From: Sitta carolinensis
Lineage: Eukaryota > Chordata > Aves > Passeriformes > Sittidae
Assembly (NCBI GenBank): GCA_032173965.1
Contig: CM063288.1
Coordinates: forward strand, 13,744,501-13,808,500
Direction of reading: 5' to 3'
DNA: 64,000 nt
Part shown: positions 49,619-63,500 of the stretch, in pieces
How positions within the stretch are numbered: the stretch's first letter is position 1
Layout of the letters: each line of letters begins with the position of its first letter
Program-made: the position numbers and the translations under genes
Notes under the pieces: model-generated
What the model saw: only the letters and a program-made list of their open reading frames with translations
Databases searched by the model: none
Told to the model about the DNA's origin: nothing

Positions 49619-51615
49619 AATAAGTTATTGGGTAAAAATGGTACCTCAAAGTCCAGAAGGACAGTGGATCACCTAAGTTTTGATACCCGTAGAGAAACTG
49701 TTCCAATGGGCCTTTAATGTGCCATAGGACTTCGATGTGTAGACTGTCTGGAGGCCAAAACCAGCCAAATGGTTCATCAGCAATGTTCTAATGATGAAGC
49801 AAAGATAAGCAAGAGGAAAGGCTACTGAAGACTATAAACCAGATCCTTGTTATTAGCCAGCTCATTGTAGAAAGTGTACCTTGACTTCATGCCACATCAA
49901 ACAGGATTCAGTGTTAATGGGTAACATGATATTGAGTATTCAGTGTAATTGGAAGTGCTTCCAATTTAGCAGCCCAAATCTGTGATGCCTTTTACTGTTA
50001 CCAGTGGCACTGCATGGCAGTTCTGTGGAGACTGGCCACAGACTAATTGCCAAGGAATAATCAAAGTGTGTTCACACCAAACAAATCCTTTATGGATGGC
50101 CAGTAGTTGACAAGCTTACAGCAGAAACAAAAAGGTAAATAAAAAAAAAAGATTAGCAAATCAAGGGCAGTACATGAAAATAAGAGCTTTCAAAATGAAG
50201 TGCCATCACATAGCATGACCTTACACATACATATAATTCACTGCATACCTATTCTATCAACCTAAAGCTTCAGCACAAGGTATTTTGACTGCTCTGAGAA
50301 AGAAAAGGGTCCTGACCTTGAAGTAATAAATCTGTTTCCCAGCAGATATTTTGATTAACATTTCTATTTCAGCTTCAAAAGAAAGGTTTCACACCTTAGC
50401 AACTATTCTTGCTAGAAGTATATACGCAGAGTTGTTTCTTAATTTCTGATGCTTGCTTAATGACCAGAAACACCTGAATGGTCATTCAGTTTCCAGTACC
50501 TTGAAAATAAAGTATTTAATCTTGCTGAGGGATTGCTACCAAATACACTTGGAAGGACTTCTCAGTGTGACATATGGGTATGTTGATGAAATGCAACTCA
50601 GCGTCACATTCTTAGTTACTGGGAATAATCATCTTTATTCATTCTAACACCTAATGGAGTGATCAATAGCATTTTAATAAAGGACCCTGTTATTCATATT
50701 TAATATAAATAAGATTTTATATTGTATTTCAATTAAATTACACTTTCTGCCATTCTTTACTGTCAGTTTTTGATTTCTTCTGCATTCATAAGTTTTTGTT
50801 TCACAAATGCATGTGAGACCCTCAGGGCTCTCCATACCTTTTCTAATATTCCTGTAATGTTCTACATAAATAGAGACTTGTGCTCAGAATTTCTTCCATA
50901 GAACAGAAATATCTCAATTCCTTTCTGTTCAGCAGCAGCACAACTTACCTAGCAGAACAAAAGTTGAAGAATCAGAGATTATTACATCACTCAGTTTTCT
51001 GGTAAAGGGATAAAGACCATTGTTCCATGAAGGGAGCCCAGGACTCTCATTCTTTCTTCATGCATGACATGAGTGATGATTCTGATACCAGGATGCAAGA
51101 AAGCAAAATGAAAAATGGAAGGCACAGCACAGAATCAAGAGCAAGTGGGTTCCCCTGAACAGCAAGATGCTGAACACTTGCCAAAAGCCCCCATAGAATT
51201 ATTTTTCTTTGTCTTCTCATTCAATACCTCTCTCACCTTCTTCCCTGCAAAGAAACATCTGGCAGCTGTGTTTAACTTTAACCAGATCTCTCATCTCTGC
51301 AACTTCACTGACTGCAATGAAAAATGGATTACAGGCACAAGGATAAGAGCAAATATTTCAGGATCAGATTACTTCAAACCTTATCAGACCCACCAAGGCA
51401 GCTTACCCTTAGCCCCACTCACAGGTATAAGTCACATGGCTTTTGAAAGCCTGTCCTCATTTTTTCATTTTGTCTCAAACCTCAAGTCCTATTTTCAACC
51501 TCTCCTACTCCAGGATTGGGAATTTTCTTATAAGACTCTGGCTTTTCATGGATACAATCTTGAGAGGAGGGAAGAGATTGTTGTTTTATTGGTTGTGGTG
51601 GGTGTTTTTCCATAC

Positions 51616-51627
51616 AAAAAAAAAAAA
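51616..51627. repeat. Homopolymer A12
   Basis: Twelve A near the end of the longest open frame of the window; it encodes its lysine run. Confidence 0.9.
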
Positions 51628-54600
51628 CTTAAAACTTGACAAAACTGTTTCGTTAAACTCCTGTTGGTGAGGCTTTTTGGTAAGATAATGGAATAGTTGT
51701 GACTGAAGATCATATTCCTAAAGAAGATGAGCCTCCCTCCCCAAAGCACAGGGGCATTGAAGATTTAAAAGAAAACACTACCAGAATATTTTTCTGACAT
51801 GGATCAAACAGTATATTTTCTATAAACCAAATTCTTGGCCAAAGTTGAACTGTTTTTGGAAAAAAAATCTCTGAACTCCTCATAATTGTCTTATCTCTGA
51901 AATAAAGAGTAAATAAATAATCAGTCTAAAGGAAAAGCATTTTTAATCAACCAGAAGAATAAGAGGTCATTATTCACTAAAACAATTTCTTTTCCAACAC
52001 TTCTGCATTGTGCAGTAAAATTTGTTAAGACTGCACAAAGAAAGTAGTATTTTGTTTCATCTTCCCTCTGCAGGAACATTCATGAAATGTGTTTGTGTCA
52101 TTCTAGCTAATAAACATTTTTTTTGTGCAGTGTATTTCAGGGTCTTGCCCTCTCTCTCTATGTGAATTGTATTTAAGGTGGAGATGGGAAAATATATATA
52201 ATCATTCACTGTCTAGCTCCAAGTCCAGGCAAAAGTTCCCATCTTCCAAGTGCTCTTTTTCATTGTATTGATATTATTATGGCAAATTAAACTGCTGAGA
52301 AAATGCTATACAGTTTCCTAAAATTGTATATTTAGCATGTATCTCTCTCAAATTGGAATTCCCAGCCAAACAGACAACAGTCTACTATGAATCGGAAAAG
52401 CAGGAATGAGAGACTCCATTGTTCCATGAGGAATGCCTCTGCATGTGCCTTGATTTGCCCTGGGATTTCAATAAAGAGGGGGAAGTTACAGGGGTTTTTG
52501 CTTGTTTCTTTGGTTTTGGAGGTTTTTCCTAACAGTAGTATAGCCCAGCCAGCAAAATTCCTGATAGGAGTGAAATAAAATAATCCCTCCAAAGATACAT
52601 AGCCTTCTCCTCCAGCTGCTGGGATGCAGAACATGCACATGTCCATTCATAAGGTCTAATGCTAATAGACCATATAAAGGAAGTTAAGCTTTGCTCCACT
52701 GTACCCATCGACACCATTCTCAACAATATTATTGAATTATTTTTTATCCCCAGGCGTGTATGCCCTGATTTTGGATCATTTGAGAGACAGAAGCTCTGTA
52801 ACAGAGCAGCTGCTTCATCCCATCTCTATCACAATGAGCTCTGATGTTTCATACATCTCAGATATCAATAACCTCCACACCAACACCAGCCACCAACTTG
52901 TGAGAGCCATCAGCTACTGACAAAATGCTTTCTAGAAAGTCTTATAACCTGCAATTGAAACATCAAAAATGGATTCTGCATTCACTTTGGCAACAGCTGA
53001 AAGAGGCCACAGGTGCTGGGCAGAGTCCATAGCTTGTGGGAGCAATTGGATCACATGTGGTAAAACCAGAGCAGCCTGTGATGAAACGCTGTGTTGGTGG
53101 GTGAACACACAAACACAAAGACCTGGGAAAGCAAGGAATTCTCCCCCTGGTAACCTTGGGAATGGTGAAAAGTGAATGAATACTGTCTAGCACCTCACTG
53201 TGTAAACACAGCTATTTTCTTGTATTCCAGAGCAGCATGGCCACAAAGACAGGCTGAATTAACCCAGCCCCACCTATCCTTGGGGTGTTCAAACTCAGCT
53301 ACAACAAAATCTAAGAGAAATCTCTTCTGACAGCTGAGTCAGAAAGCAGCAGGAATTGATGGTAGTCACTCACTGTGAAGATCAAGCTGTGGTTCTCACA
53401 AATATTTTATCACTGTATAGCACAGAAAACCTCTCCATGCAATTTTCTGCACCTGCACACTGACAAGCAAAGTCCAAGCGAGATCTCCCTGTAAAAGCTG
53501 TTTTCTTATTTGTATCCAGAGGGTTGGCTCAGCCCACAAGCAGCTTGTATACATTAACACAGATCACTTCAATGCTATTCACTTCAGCTACTTTGACTCA
53601 AAAAACCCTCACAAACAACAGAACCAAAAACAAAAATCAAAAAAACCTTAACAGTGTAAATTTGTCAAGGACCGATAAACACATTGAAAAAATGAGATCT
53701 GCAGGAAGAGAAGTCACGAAAAGGCTTGAATCCAACACTTAGGACTAAAGTGTACTTTTTGTTAGGCTTCCCAGAAAAATTAATGTTGCAATAGGTAAAC
53801 TGAAGAATGAAAATGACCTTAAACACAGCAAAAAACAGCATCTTTGAAAGCAGAGGGTTCTGATCCTTTCTAAATTATGTTGGCAGAGTCTTAATTTTGC
53901 AGAACTGATGGCTTTTGTTTTCTCCTCAGCACAGTTAATCTGACAATGTGCTACTGTAATTATAAGCCAAGGCAAACTTGCATGCGTTCTAGGGAGAGCA
54001 TCGCAAAAAAATAGGAAGAAATATGCTATTGTGCATTAATGACTTCATTAAACAGAATTTTCAGGAGTTTGTGATGGAGGACTGAAATGATGGGCAAGAA
54101 TTATCTTCTTCAAACATCTGGGAGCAGAGCACAGCTGGCTCTCTATTGGAGCTTGGCACTCAGCGTGCTATGAGACATACTTCAGTACATGAGAGAGGCT
54201 CTTATAAAGCTGAATCATTTGGGCAATTAACACTCAAAGCAATTTTCACACAAGCTCTTGATACATGAAATTTGAGTTTTCCATAAGTGACAGGCAGGCT
54301 GCTGTATGCAGACAGCACCAGATTTGCTGTAGCACTTCAAGGTTTATGAAGGGGAAAATGTTTTCAAAGATGGAAGGTGCTTAAAACAAGTTTTTCTGCT
54401 CATTTGAAAAGGAAGACTTACTGACAATGTTTTACTATTATGGGCCTGTCTAAAGTTAGTTACCTCACAGGAATATTCAGATCAAGGGGAAAGTTTTACA
54501 TCACAAGAGTATAATGTCTTAGAGGACCAAAAAATAATTTTATTTGATTTTTCACCTCTTACGCAAAATCTTGCATTGGGTGTAAGCCAGAGAATATCTC

Positions 54601-57489
54601 TTAAGAAGGCAATTGTTCTGTGCAGAGCAACAGCACAAGTTAGTGGCAAGAAATTGAAAGGGATGAGAAAAAAAATATGGATTTTATAAGCGCAGTTAAT
54701 TTTGGTCAAAATTCCTGGAAAGTCATTGATTTATTAAAAATACATTTTAAAAAGCCAACTATATTTGACTTTCCTATTGCTGTTAAAAGGCCACATACAA
54801 TATAGTTTGTGACTCAGAATTCCCAGCAATCTGGGAGTTGACTGATGAATTTGTCGTGCTTCAAATGGTTAATCCTGTTCGTATGGCAGCCAGGAATTAC
54901 CATAGGCAGAAAAGGACAGTAGAACTTGAAGTTAGTCACAGATAAAATTAGAAATGGAAAACAGAATTTGTTCTACCATCATACATAACCCAAGCAATTT
55001 GCAAAGTAAAGATATCACCCTTAAATTTAAAGCATAAAACGAGAGGAAAATCAACAGTCTCCCACACCAATCTGTGAACTTCAAGCGAAGGTCCAATGTT
55101 CATGAAATTAGTTCTGTTTATTTTTGAACGATTAGGTTTATTTAATTTTATTTGCTTTCTTTTTAATTAAGTGCAGCACTAGTAAAACACAATCCAGAAT
55201 ACTCTGAATTTTGCTCTTCCTTTGGTTCTACAGAGTAGTGATTTCAGGTACACTTTGAACTGGAATATAGTGATTTAGTAGCAAGTACAAGGAAGGTTAT
55301 TTAGAAGACAAAGTTACACAGAGCAGTTGCTGCCCACCATTCTGCTCTTAAACTATCAGCTGGTTTTGATAAAGCTGCTCAATTTCCAGAGAGATAACTG
55401 AGAACAGAAGCTGCCAGAAGACCTCTGACTTGATTAGAGTTTTTAAGTAAGAGTTGAACCCTATCTTCAGAAGCAGCCTTCCTATCAGTAGCTGCTTCAG
55501 AGTAAGCAATAGAGATACACAGCTGGATCCTTAAACCTAAGAGAAAATTGAACAGAGGTGCATTCGAGGTAAACCTCTGCACCTGAGGTATCTCAGAAAG
55601 CCTGGATTTACTGACAAGTAGGGTCAATACCAAAGACTTTATTTATGCATTGCTGCTATGACTGACAATAGCATTTTGCCATTAAGTGCCTCAAACTCAT
55701 TTCGCCTAAACTCATATTCCACCAAAGCTATTTTAGGCTTCAGTGACCAGAAGCATTTTATCAATGACTCAGAACTCCCAGCACATCTTGCTTCTTAACA
55801 CTGACTCAATTGCTGCACACCTGGACTTCATTTCCCAAAATACTGCTATTATCCAAGAGTCACGAATCCTACCAGTTACCTAGGGTTTGCAATCTATCAC
55901 AGCAACTAGGTGTAGTTAACTTTCTGTGCTTACTTCCACTAGGGAGCAAATCCTCTCTTATTTAGCAAATAGTCACAGCTGGGAAAAAGATTTTATAAGG
56001 AAGTTTTTCAGTCATCCTTTGATTTGACTAGAGGGGTGCAAAACAGCGTGGTTTTCATTTGGGTTTCCGAGTATATTTGGAGCCAAAGATGAAGTATGGA
56101 GAAAAGTTTGAAGGAAGAAAAAACCCTGTGAAGATGCAGTGATGTTTACTGAAGAGCACCTAAAAATAGCTCTTGGAGAACAGGATGCTCAATTAAAAGA
56201 GCAGGTCCATATTTCTGTATAAGTCTCAATGGCTTTTTTATGTAAGGCAGATTTTCTGGCAGACCAGGATACTTAGAGGAGGAGCAATTTCTTCCACCCT
56301 CCTTTTCTGTCCCTGCTCACCTCATCCAATGTGGAGTGGACTTTTCAGTCAGACCTCAGCATTGCACCATTCCCCTTGAGGAATAAACTACAGTATTCAT
56401 TTTTTTGCACAGCCCACACACCCTGATCTGCTGGGCAGTGCCTCTCCCGTTGTTACCCTGCTACCAATATCTTGATTTCAGCCAGCCCTTGTTTCTTTGC
56501 TACTAGAGTGGCTGCTTCCCACCAGTGAACACTCAGTATGCTTCCCTGTGTGGTGAGCTTTTCTTTCAGCTTATTTTGTCTCAAGTGACTCAAGTCAACA
56601 ATTCTCTCTCACCTTCCTCATAGTACCATCTGAGTAAACTTCACAGGCAGTTAGAGGCTGACTGGTAATGTAGGGAATGTGTGTAGTTCTGTAAGAGAGC
56701 TGTAGTGGGACAGAAAAAAGGTCCATGTAACCTGATACCTCATCTCCGGATCTTTACTGATAGCAGGTGTGTAGGGGAAGGCTACAAGAATGGAGGAAAC
56801 TTACAGTACAATTTCTCTAAAATATACTCTGAATATTTATGATTTAGAAATTTCTCCTATCAGAGGAAGGTTGTAGTTTCAGATTGTAAGTGTTTTCCTC
56901 CATAATTTTTAATTAATTAATAATAAGCTATATTTTGAATTAACATATTTCCTTTTGGTGTCTCAGACATGCTGAAGCAATAAGCTACACAATTTTGTTT
57001 ATTTAATAAAGCAGTACTTTGTTTGTTCTGAACCTGCTCCTGAGTTTCTCAGCAGACTCCTGATAGTCTTTGCATCAGAATAGGTGATGAAAAGTTATTT
57101 CCATTAACTTCCTTGGTGGTCCTTATATCACTTGGAAGCCCTGTCTACCCTCTGCAAAGCTATTTAAAACAGCAGTAGTAACATGACCTGTCTTGTGTGA
57201 AGAAAACTACAGTAGCAGTTTCAAAAAATGTTAAATTAGCTAGAAAGTTGCATTCTTTAGATTTTTTTTTATTGCTCTCAACTTCTGCTCAATGAGTCTT
57301 TTAAAGCTTGACATCCATTCTCTGCATAATATAGTCAGCAAGACACTACCTTTGTGGCAGCAGCTTTATTCAAGAAGATAACACTCTGCAATCCATGGCT
57401 TCTATGCAACAGACAGCATTTTAATCTTCATATTATTATAGACCACTAGAGGGTTTTCCGAACTGTCTTCATGTGTAGTTTTGATAGTT

Positions 57490-57506
57490 AAAAAAAAAAA
57501 AAAAAA
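57490..57506. repeat. Homopolymer A17
   Basis: Seventeen A in AT-rich intergenic sequence. Confidence 0.9.
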
Positions 57507-60500
57507 TTTGGCTTCCACACTTTGTAGTAAAGCGGTTTTCTTCCCCAGATAACAAACAGAACTTATTGGACTGAACTAAGATAATTTGCAAGGCAAAGCA
57601 CTGATGGGTACATAAGAGACTAGAGCCCTAAGTTTCTCTTATTTTGGATGGACTTGGTTATGGTATCCAGATAAATTTGTGGCAGGAATCTCTGCTAACA
57701 CAAAACAGCTGCAGGCTGCAGATGGGGTAAACTCTAGTTACAGAGGTAGCAAATTTCTCACTAGCTGACAGCATGGGAACATTATCAGAATGTTTCACTC
57801 ATCAGAGTTTCACACATCACTCTCCAGTTTCTTTTCAAAATCATAAAACTGTTCTTTATCAATGTTAAATAGGACTTCTCTTGTCTTTCCATGAACGATG
57901 AAGCAGCCTGGATTAGAACCAGGAATAACAAGCCTGTAGAAATCCTAGTTCACCTTCCTATGGGGTATCACCTCAGTGAGCTGGAGGTAAATGTAGAATT
58001 GCTCCTCATCAGTGGCTTGGTTATCAATCAGGGTAGTTATATTTTGCATTGAAAAGTTTGGTCCATCTCACAAAGTCCATTTTCAGTAAGTAAAATTTAA
58101 TATTACTGATCTAAAGAAGTGAGGAACGGAATGCTAATAATCAGTGTGACATATTTATAGTTCATAACAATGAAACAACTCAACTTACTTTGCAAGGGTC
58201 ATGTAGTGGGTGAACACCTTCCTAGGATGCACCAGCAGACAAAACTGCAATGATTATTTTTTCCCCTATTTGGCCCTGTTCACCTGCTGCTGACACATTT
58301 CCTGCATAGTGGAATGGTATGTCCAGTTCTGGCGTTGATATTTTAAAGAGGATAAAGAGGGTGTGTAGGGAGGAGTCACAAACATAGCTCAAGGGATGAA
58401 GAAAAGTATTTATGGGAATCGAGTTTGATCTTATCTCAAGAAGGACCTGAGACAACCATGACTGATGCATTAATAACCTTCCTCAAGAGAAAATAGAATA
58501 TACAAAATCATCTTTTAATCTTCCAAAGGAAGGCATAACAGCAAATTTATGGAAATTGAGCAAATTCATATTAAACATTTTTTAATGAGCATGGTTAACC
58601 ATTGAAATACACAGAATCAGAGCACAGCAAGTTCTTGATCTCTGTGCCTGTGTCTGTGTTAATACTTAAAAAAAACCAGCCTCTCATCAGCAAAGTTATA
58701 GTCTTTCAACCTATAGCAGGTGGGGGCTTAAATGGATCACAGTCACACTTTTATGGATTCAGGTCAAGACTGACAGTCTTACACATTTCTGAAGCAATAT
58801 GTAAGCCAAACACAGTACAGGCTGTTGGACTCCATCCAGGAATAAAAGTGTGTGATCAACTGGCCAAACACTTGGTCTTTTCCATCCAAGGGTGATGCTT
58901 TGTTAGAGATCTATGAATCTTGACAGCCTTCCCTGTTCACAAAACGTCATGAATACCTACACTTGCCCAAAGTAAGCCTGATTGCAAAAATCACTTATCT
59001 TCACAAAGGGCAAGTACCAGAAGGAGTGATACAACCAGCATCACAGCTGTGCCTCATGAAGGAGAAAAGCCAGTAGCTACTGTCTGCTGGAAATAAAAGT
59101 GCAGGAGGCCTATCAGCTTCTCAGGTGCTCTTTAACCTGCAGGTATTGTTGTTTGTGTTGCTTAACACAAGAACGTGTTACAGTGTTATCGCTCACTCCA
59201 GCAGATAAAGCATTGCTAATTATCCCATTATGTACTGCTTTGCAGTGACATAAATACCCCAGTTAGTGTCATTTTACATTATCTAGCAAAGAGCCTCCAT
59301 AGCCTATGTAGGGAATAGAATTGCTTGAAAAGAAAAGCAGGTCACTTTAAAGATGCTATGGGTTGCTTGAATCAATTCAGTAGAGAAGGAAAATGGGAAT
59401 GACAAATGGGGTGATGAAAGAGATGAATTAATGAATAGTCTTATTGCTGAGAATTCACCTAAAGAAAAGATGTAGAAGCTGATGCAAATACTGTTTGCCT
59501 CAGATTCTCCTAGATACGGTACTTCACAGTTCCCCCCTCCAAGTTAAATCCATAACTTGAGTCCCTTTTCCCTGCCTGCAAAAGGCCATGTTTCATTGCT
59601 GCAAACAGAATGGCTTCTTCTAGAGCCCTGCCTTAGGAACCTCTTGTGTGTACACCTGAGCTCTACCCCACAGCTGAGAAATTCTACTCTATCTGATCTC
59701 AGCTGCTTACTCAGCTTTGGTGCAATAGCAGACTCCCTCTGGGGGATTATGCCCGATGAATGGGACTCCCAAATTTCAATCTGAGATTTCCAGGCTATAA
59801 ATAGATAAAATCAGGAAGAAACTGTGAAACACAAGATGGTTTGGGTGATTTGTGCTCATGCATGTTTATGGAACATCTAGAAATTCTGGACAAATGTACT
59901 ACATCCTCAAATTCTGACTAGGTAAGACTTCCAGGCAGTAAATATATCTAAATAGGGAAATATGTTTAAAAGATTATCATTATTAATCTAAACATCTGTA
60001 AGAAAATATTAGAAAAACTGGGAAATGTGGACCTATCTTTTGAAGAGGGAATTGACAGAGAAAGTTATTAAAACCAAGCTGAGGAAAGGAAAATTTATTC
60101 TTAATGAAATTTGCTGATACTCAGATATTGTGCTACATAGTTGAATCTCTGAAAGGAGGCAGTGTGGGCCTCATTTCACAGCTGAAGAAAGAAGAGCATG
60201 ATCCCAGTTAGATATTGGGAAAAGGAGGTGACACAGGGGTCTGAAATTTGTTTCATCTTTTTCTAAGTTCCCATAATCATTGTTGGCATCACAGGCATTT
60301 ACCTGCAGTACATCTTGCTTGTTCTGTGTGTCTGGTATGCAAGGAAGAATTATTTTCTGGGAGCCACATGGATTATTACCATATCCAGCTTGATTCCAGG
60401 AGCACAATTTGGCTACCTTATGACAAAAGCTGGAAGTTCTTCCAGGCAGGTTGTCATGCATGAACATAGGCAGCACAGGTTACTGAAATGAGGTCTGTGA

Positions 60501-63500
60501 TCATCCAAGGATACTTCATTCTGAGATTGGCTTCTGCTTGTTCTCAGGTAGCTAATTTTGCTTTAAGAAATTGAAAGAATAAATATTTTCCTGGTGTTTT
60601 TTTTCCAATTGATCAGCCATGTGGATTGCCACAGGGAGAGCTGGCTGACAGCAGGAGAGAAGACAGTGCAGCTCAGAGTGCCTCAAAGGGTAGTTCCTCT
60701 CCTCCAGGGTGTCACCCACACTCTGGAAACCTGAGACCCGTCCAATGGCAACCACAGGAATCAGTCAGAATGTAATAAAGGGGTCTGACAAGGAGGTGTG
60801 GAGTCACTAATTAAGTGGATTAAGGGGAACCTCATGAACACCTCTTCAAAAATACTCATGGAAAGGACAAGACTCCATAGAAGGAAGCACTTCTATATAG
60901 GCATAAAATTTCTATAGTGTTGGATATGAAGATTTTCCCCAAATTTGCACTGAAATTACATACATTTTGTGTCATAATTTTTTTTAAGCTGAGGAAGCTT
61001 TAAAACAACCTCAGCATCTTATTTTCTGAGCAAACACCTATAGAAGGAATGTTGTAAATCTCACTCATTCCTTGAGACGATGCTCAGGCACCTGCATATC
61101 TCAAGGCAGAACCAAAGTTTCAAAAAAGCTTGTGTGCAGTTGTCCAGGGAATTTTTCATGCATGTCTCAGGCTCTATTTGCTATGTAAATTGAATAGCAG
61201 CACACCCAAAATAACTTACATGTGTCTGCCTATTTGCAAATTGAACAATGTAAGTTAACAGGCTGCAGAAAACTGGGTCCCCACAGCAAAGTAAAGAGAC
61301 CTACAACTTATAAATCAGCAGGACCTCTCTGTTGCTGTCTCATAACTCAGTTACCCAGTGAAATTACCTCCCATCTTAGATACCTCTAGCAAATTTGGTT
61401 TTTGTCTGCCAGTCTTTCTAACACCACCATTTGCAAGTATGCCACCCCTGCACAGGCTGGCTCCAGAGCCCAAGGACATCAATAGAAAACATTTCATTTA
61501 TTTCAGCAGCCTTTAGTGCAGGCAGGAAATAAATAGGCATATTGCACACATTGTCCTAAAAAGGCTTCTCTTCCTACCAAATTACTCCAGGTACATTTGT
61601 GAGGAGTTCAAAAGTATTTTGATGGAAATGAATACGTGTCCTGAAAAATGAAAAGAGCTGGCAATGAAGTCTAGGAACTCAGAATGTAGCATGTACTGTG
61701 TAGGGTTTTTTCTAAAGATTAATTTACAGCACTTCTCAGGGGACTCAGCCTAAGTAGTTGTGACAGACCAGACAGAATAACCCTTTTATGCACATTACCT
61801 CGACTTCTAGCAACACTGCTGTGATGTTTTTCTTAAGGTTTTTGGTGTTTTAAAGAGATGGAAATTCTATTACCAAACATGTTTAGCTTTAAAAAAAATG
61901 CTGCTGCCTTTGGAAGCAAAATTTTCAGCAAGAATTAGTCTATATAGATGATACTCCTACTTGAAAAGCATTTTTGTTGAAAAAAATAAAAAATTAAAAT
62001 TACCTATTCTGATGTGCTTGACTTAAAGTTTTATTGTCCATTTCATCAAAATTCTATTTGCAGACTGGTTTTTAGCAAAATAAATAAAACTGAACTAACT
62101 GATAATGTTTCAAAATTAAAGTGGTGAATTTTTTTCACACACCAACTCACAATCATAATTGTTTCTATTAATCAGGTTTTGCATTTCTCACTTGATTTGT
62201 GCACTTGAAAACATGACAAAATTATCTTTCCTTCCCACCTCCTGCAGAGCTTCCTGGAATTAGAAGGACAGGGTTTTGACCACTTGTTAGCAACTCATCA
62301 CTGATACCTTTTTTGTTCTGTTTGTGTCCCTGCAGGCTGCTGCATTTTTAAATCCCTTAGCCAAGAACCTCTCATATATTCTAGATCAGTGTTGCCTAAA
62401 GCAATGCTACAATGGATCCCTACCCTTTCCTTGGGTGACTGCAGCATTGGGAGCTCTCATCTAAAAATGCACCATGCCTCGGACACAAAGCATTCTAAGC
62501 AACCCTAAATTTAGTGTTTGCTGGGCTATTAACTCAGCCCAATGGGCAGTACATGCCAGAAGTCCTGGCACATTTCCTGCAAGGTAACACTGCAGTAGAA
62601 ATAAGTGAAGAAGAAGGTATTTCTATACCTTCTCTGTGTAATTTTTCAGAAGTTTTTGTTCAGTATGAGTACAAACAGGAGGACATGGACTCTGGGGTGT
62701 CTTTTGCAGCCATCCCTCCCTACACAGCTTAAATAAGTTTCTATTTATCTCAGTGCGGCTTTGTGAAAACTGAGCCATTAAGATTCAAATGATTGAAAGG
62801 TGATAGAAATAGCATAGGCCATGTATGTCAACATAATCAGATTTTAGACCTGCAGACCTCCCTCCTGCAAGGGAATTTAACACAATTGTCTAATACCAGA
62901 TCATGAAGTTTTATTCCAGGATAGCAGGATTGCATTTATTGATTGCATAAAGCACTTATCATCATAGGATACTTGGTAAAATACAGATGAACTGCTCTGA
63001 AGTAGGTGCCTACAGACAGCTGGGTTTTGGGAAGCCCAGGAGGTCTTACCTCTCTCTCTGAAAATTCTTACTTCTTCTTTTCAATGGGATTTTGAAATAA
63101 TAAAAGGAGTGAGCTTTCAGCCGCCCCCAGTCTAAATCAGCATTTTTCCTTCTGCTGCTGGGAGCTCATGTTGTGACAGGTCATTGCCAGAACTGTAAAT
63201 GGAAAGATGAAAGTAATTGAACCTCTTGAGGGAAAGGCAGAGAGGTTAAAGCTGGAGGTAGCAGCAGGATACCACAGGGTGGGAGGGGAAGCCTAGAAAG
63301 AAACCTTGAGATTTGCTTTTACCTGTGTGGCAGGGTTTGAGTTGCTCTTGTCTCCCTAAGAAGGCTTGCTGTTTCTGTAATGGGGTTGTTATAATTTGAA
63401 GACTAATTGTCCTTTGCTGAAAAAACAGACAAAACTGGAGGTGTTGAGAGAGGAGGAAGCTCTAACAAAGTGAAACCTGGCAGAGGCATATGACAGAGCC

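Noticed and set aside
60165..60245. Possible second MIR relic (cctcatttcacagctgaaga)
   Set aside because: Only the first 20 or so bases resemble MIR and the later segments do not follow in order.
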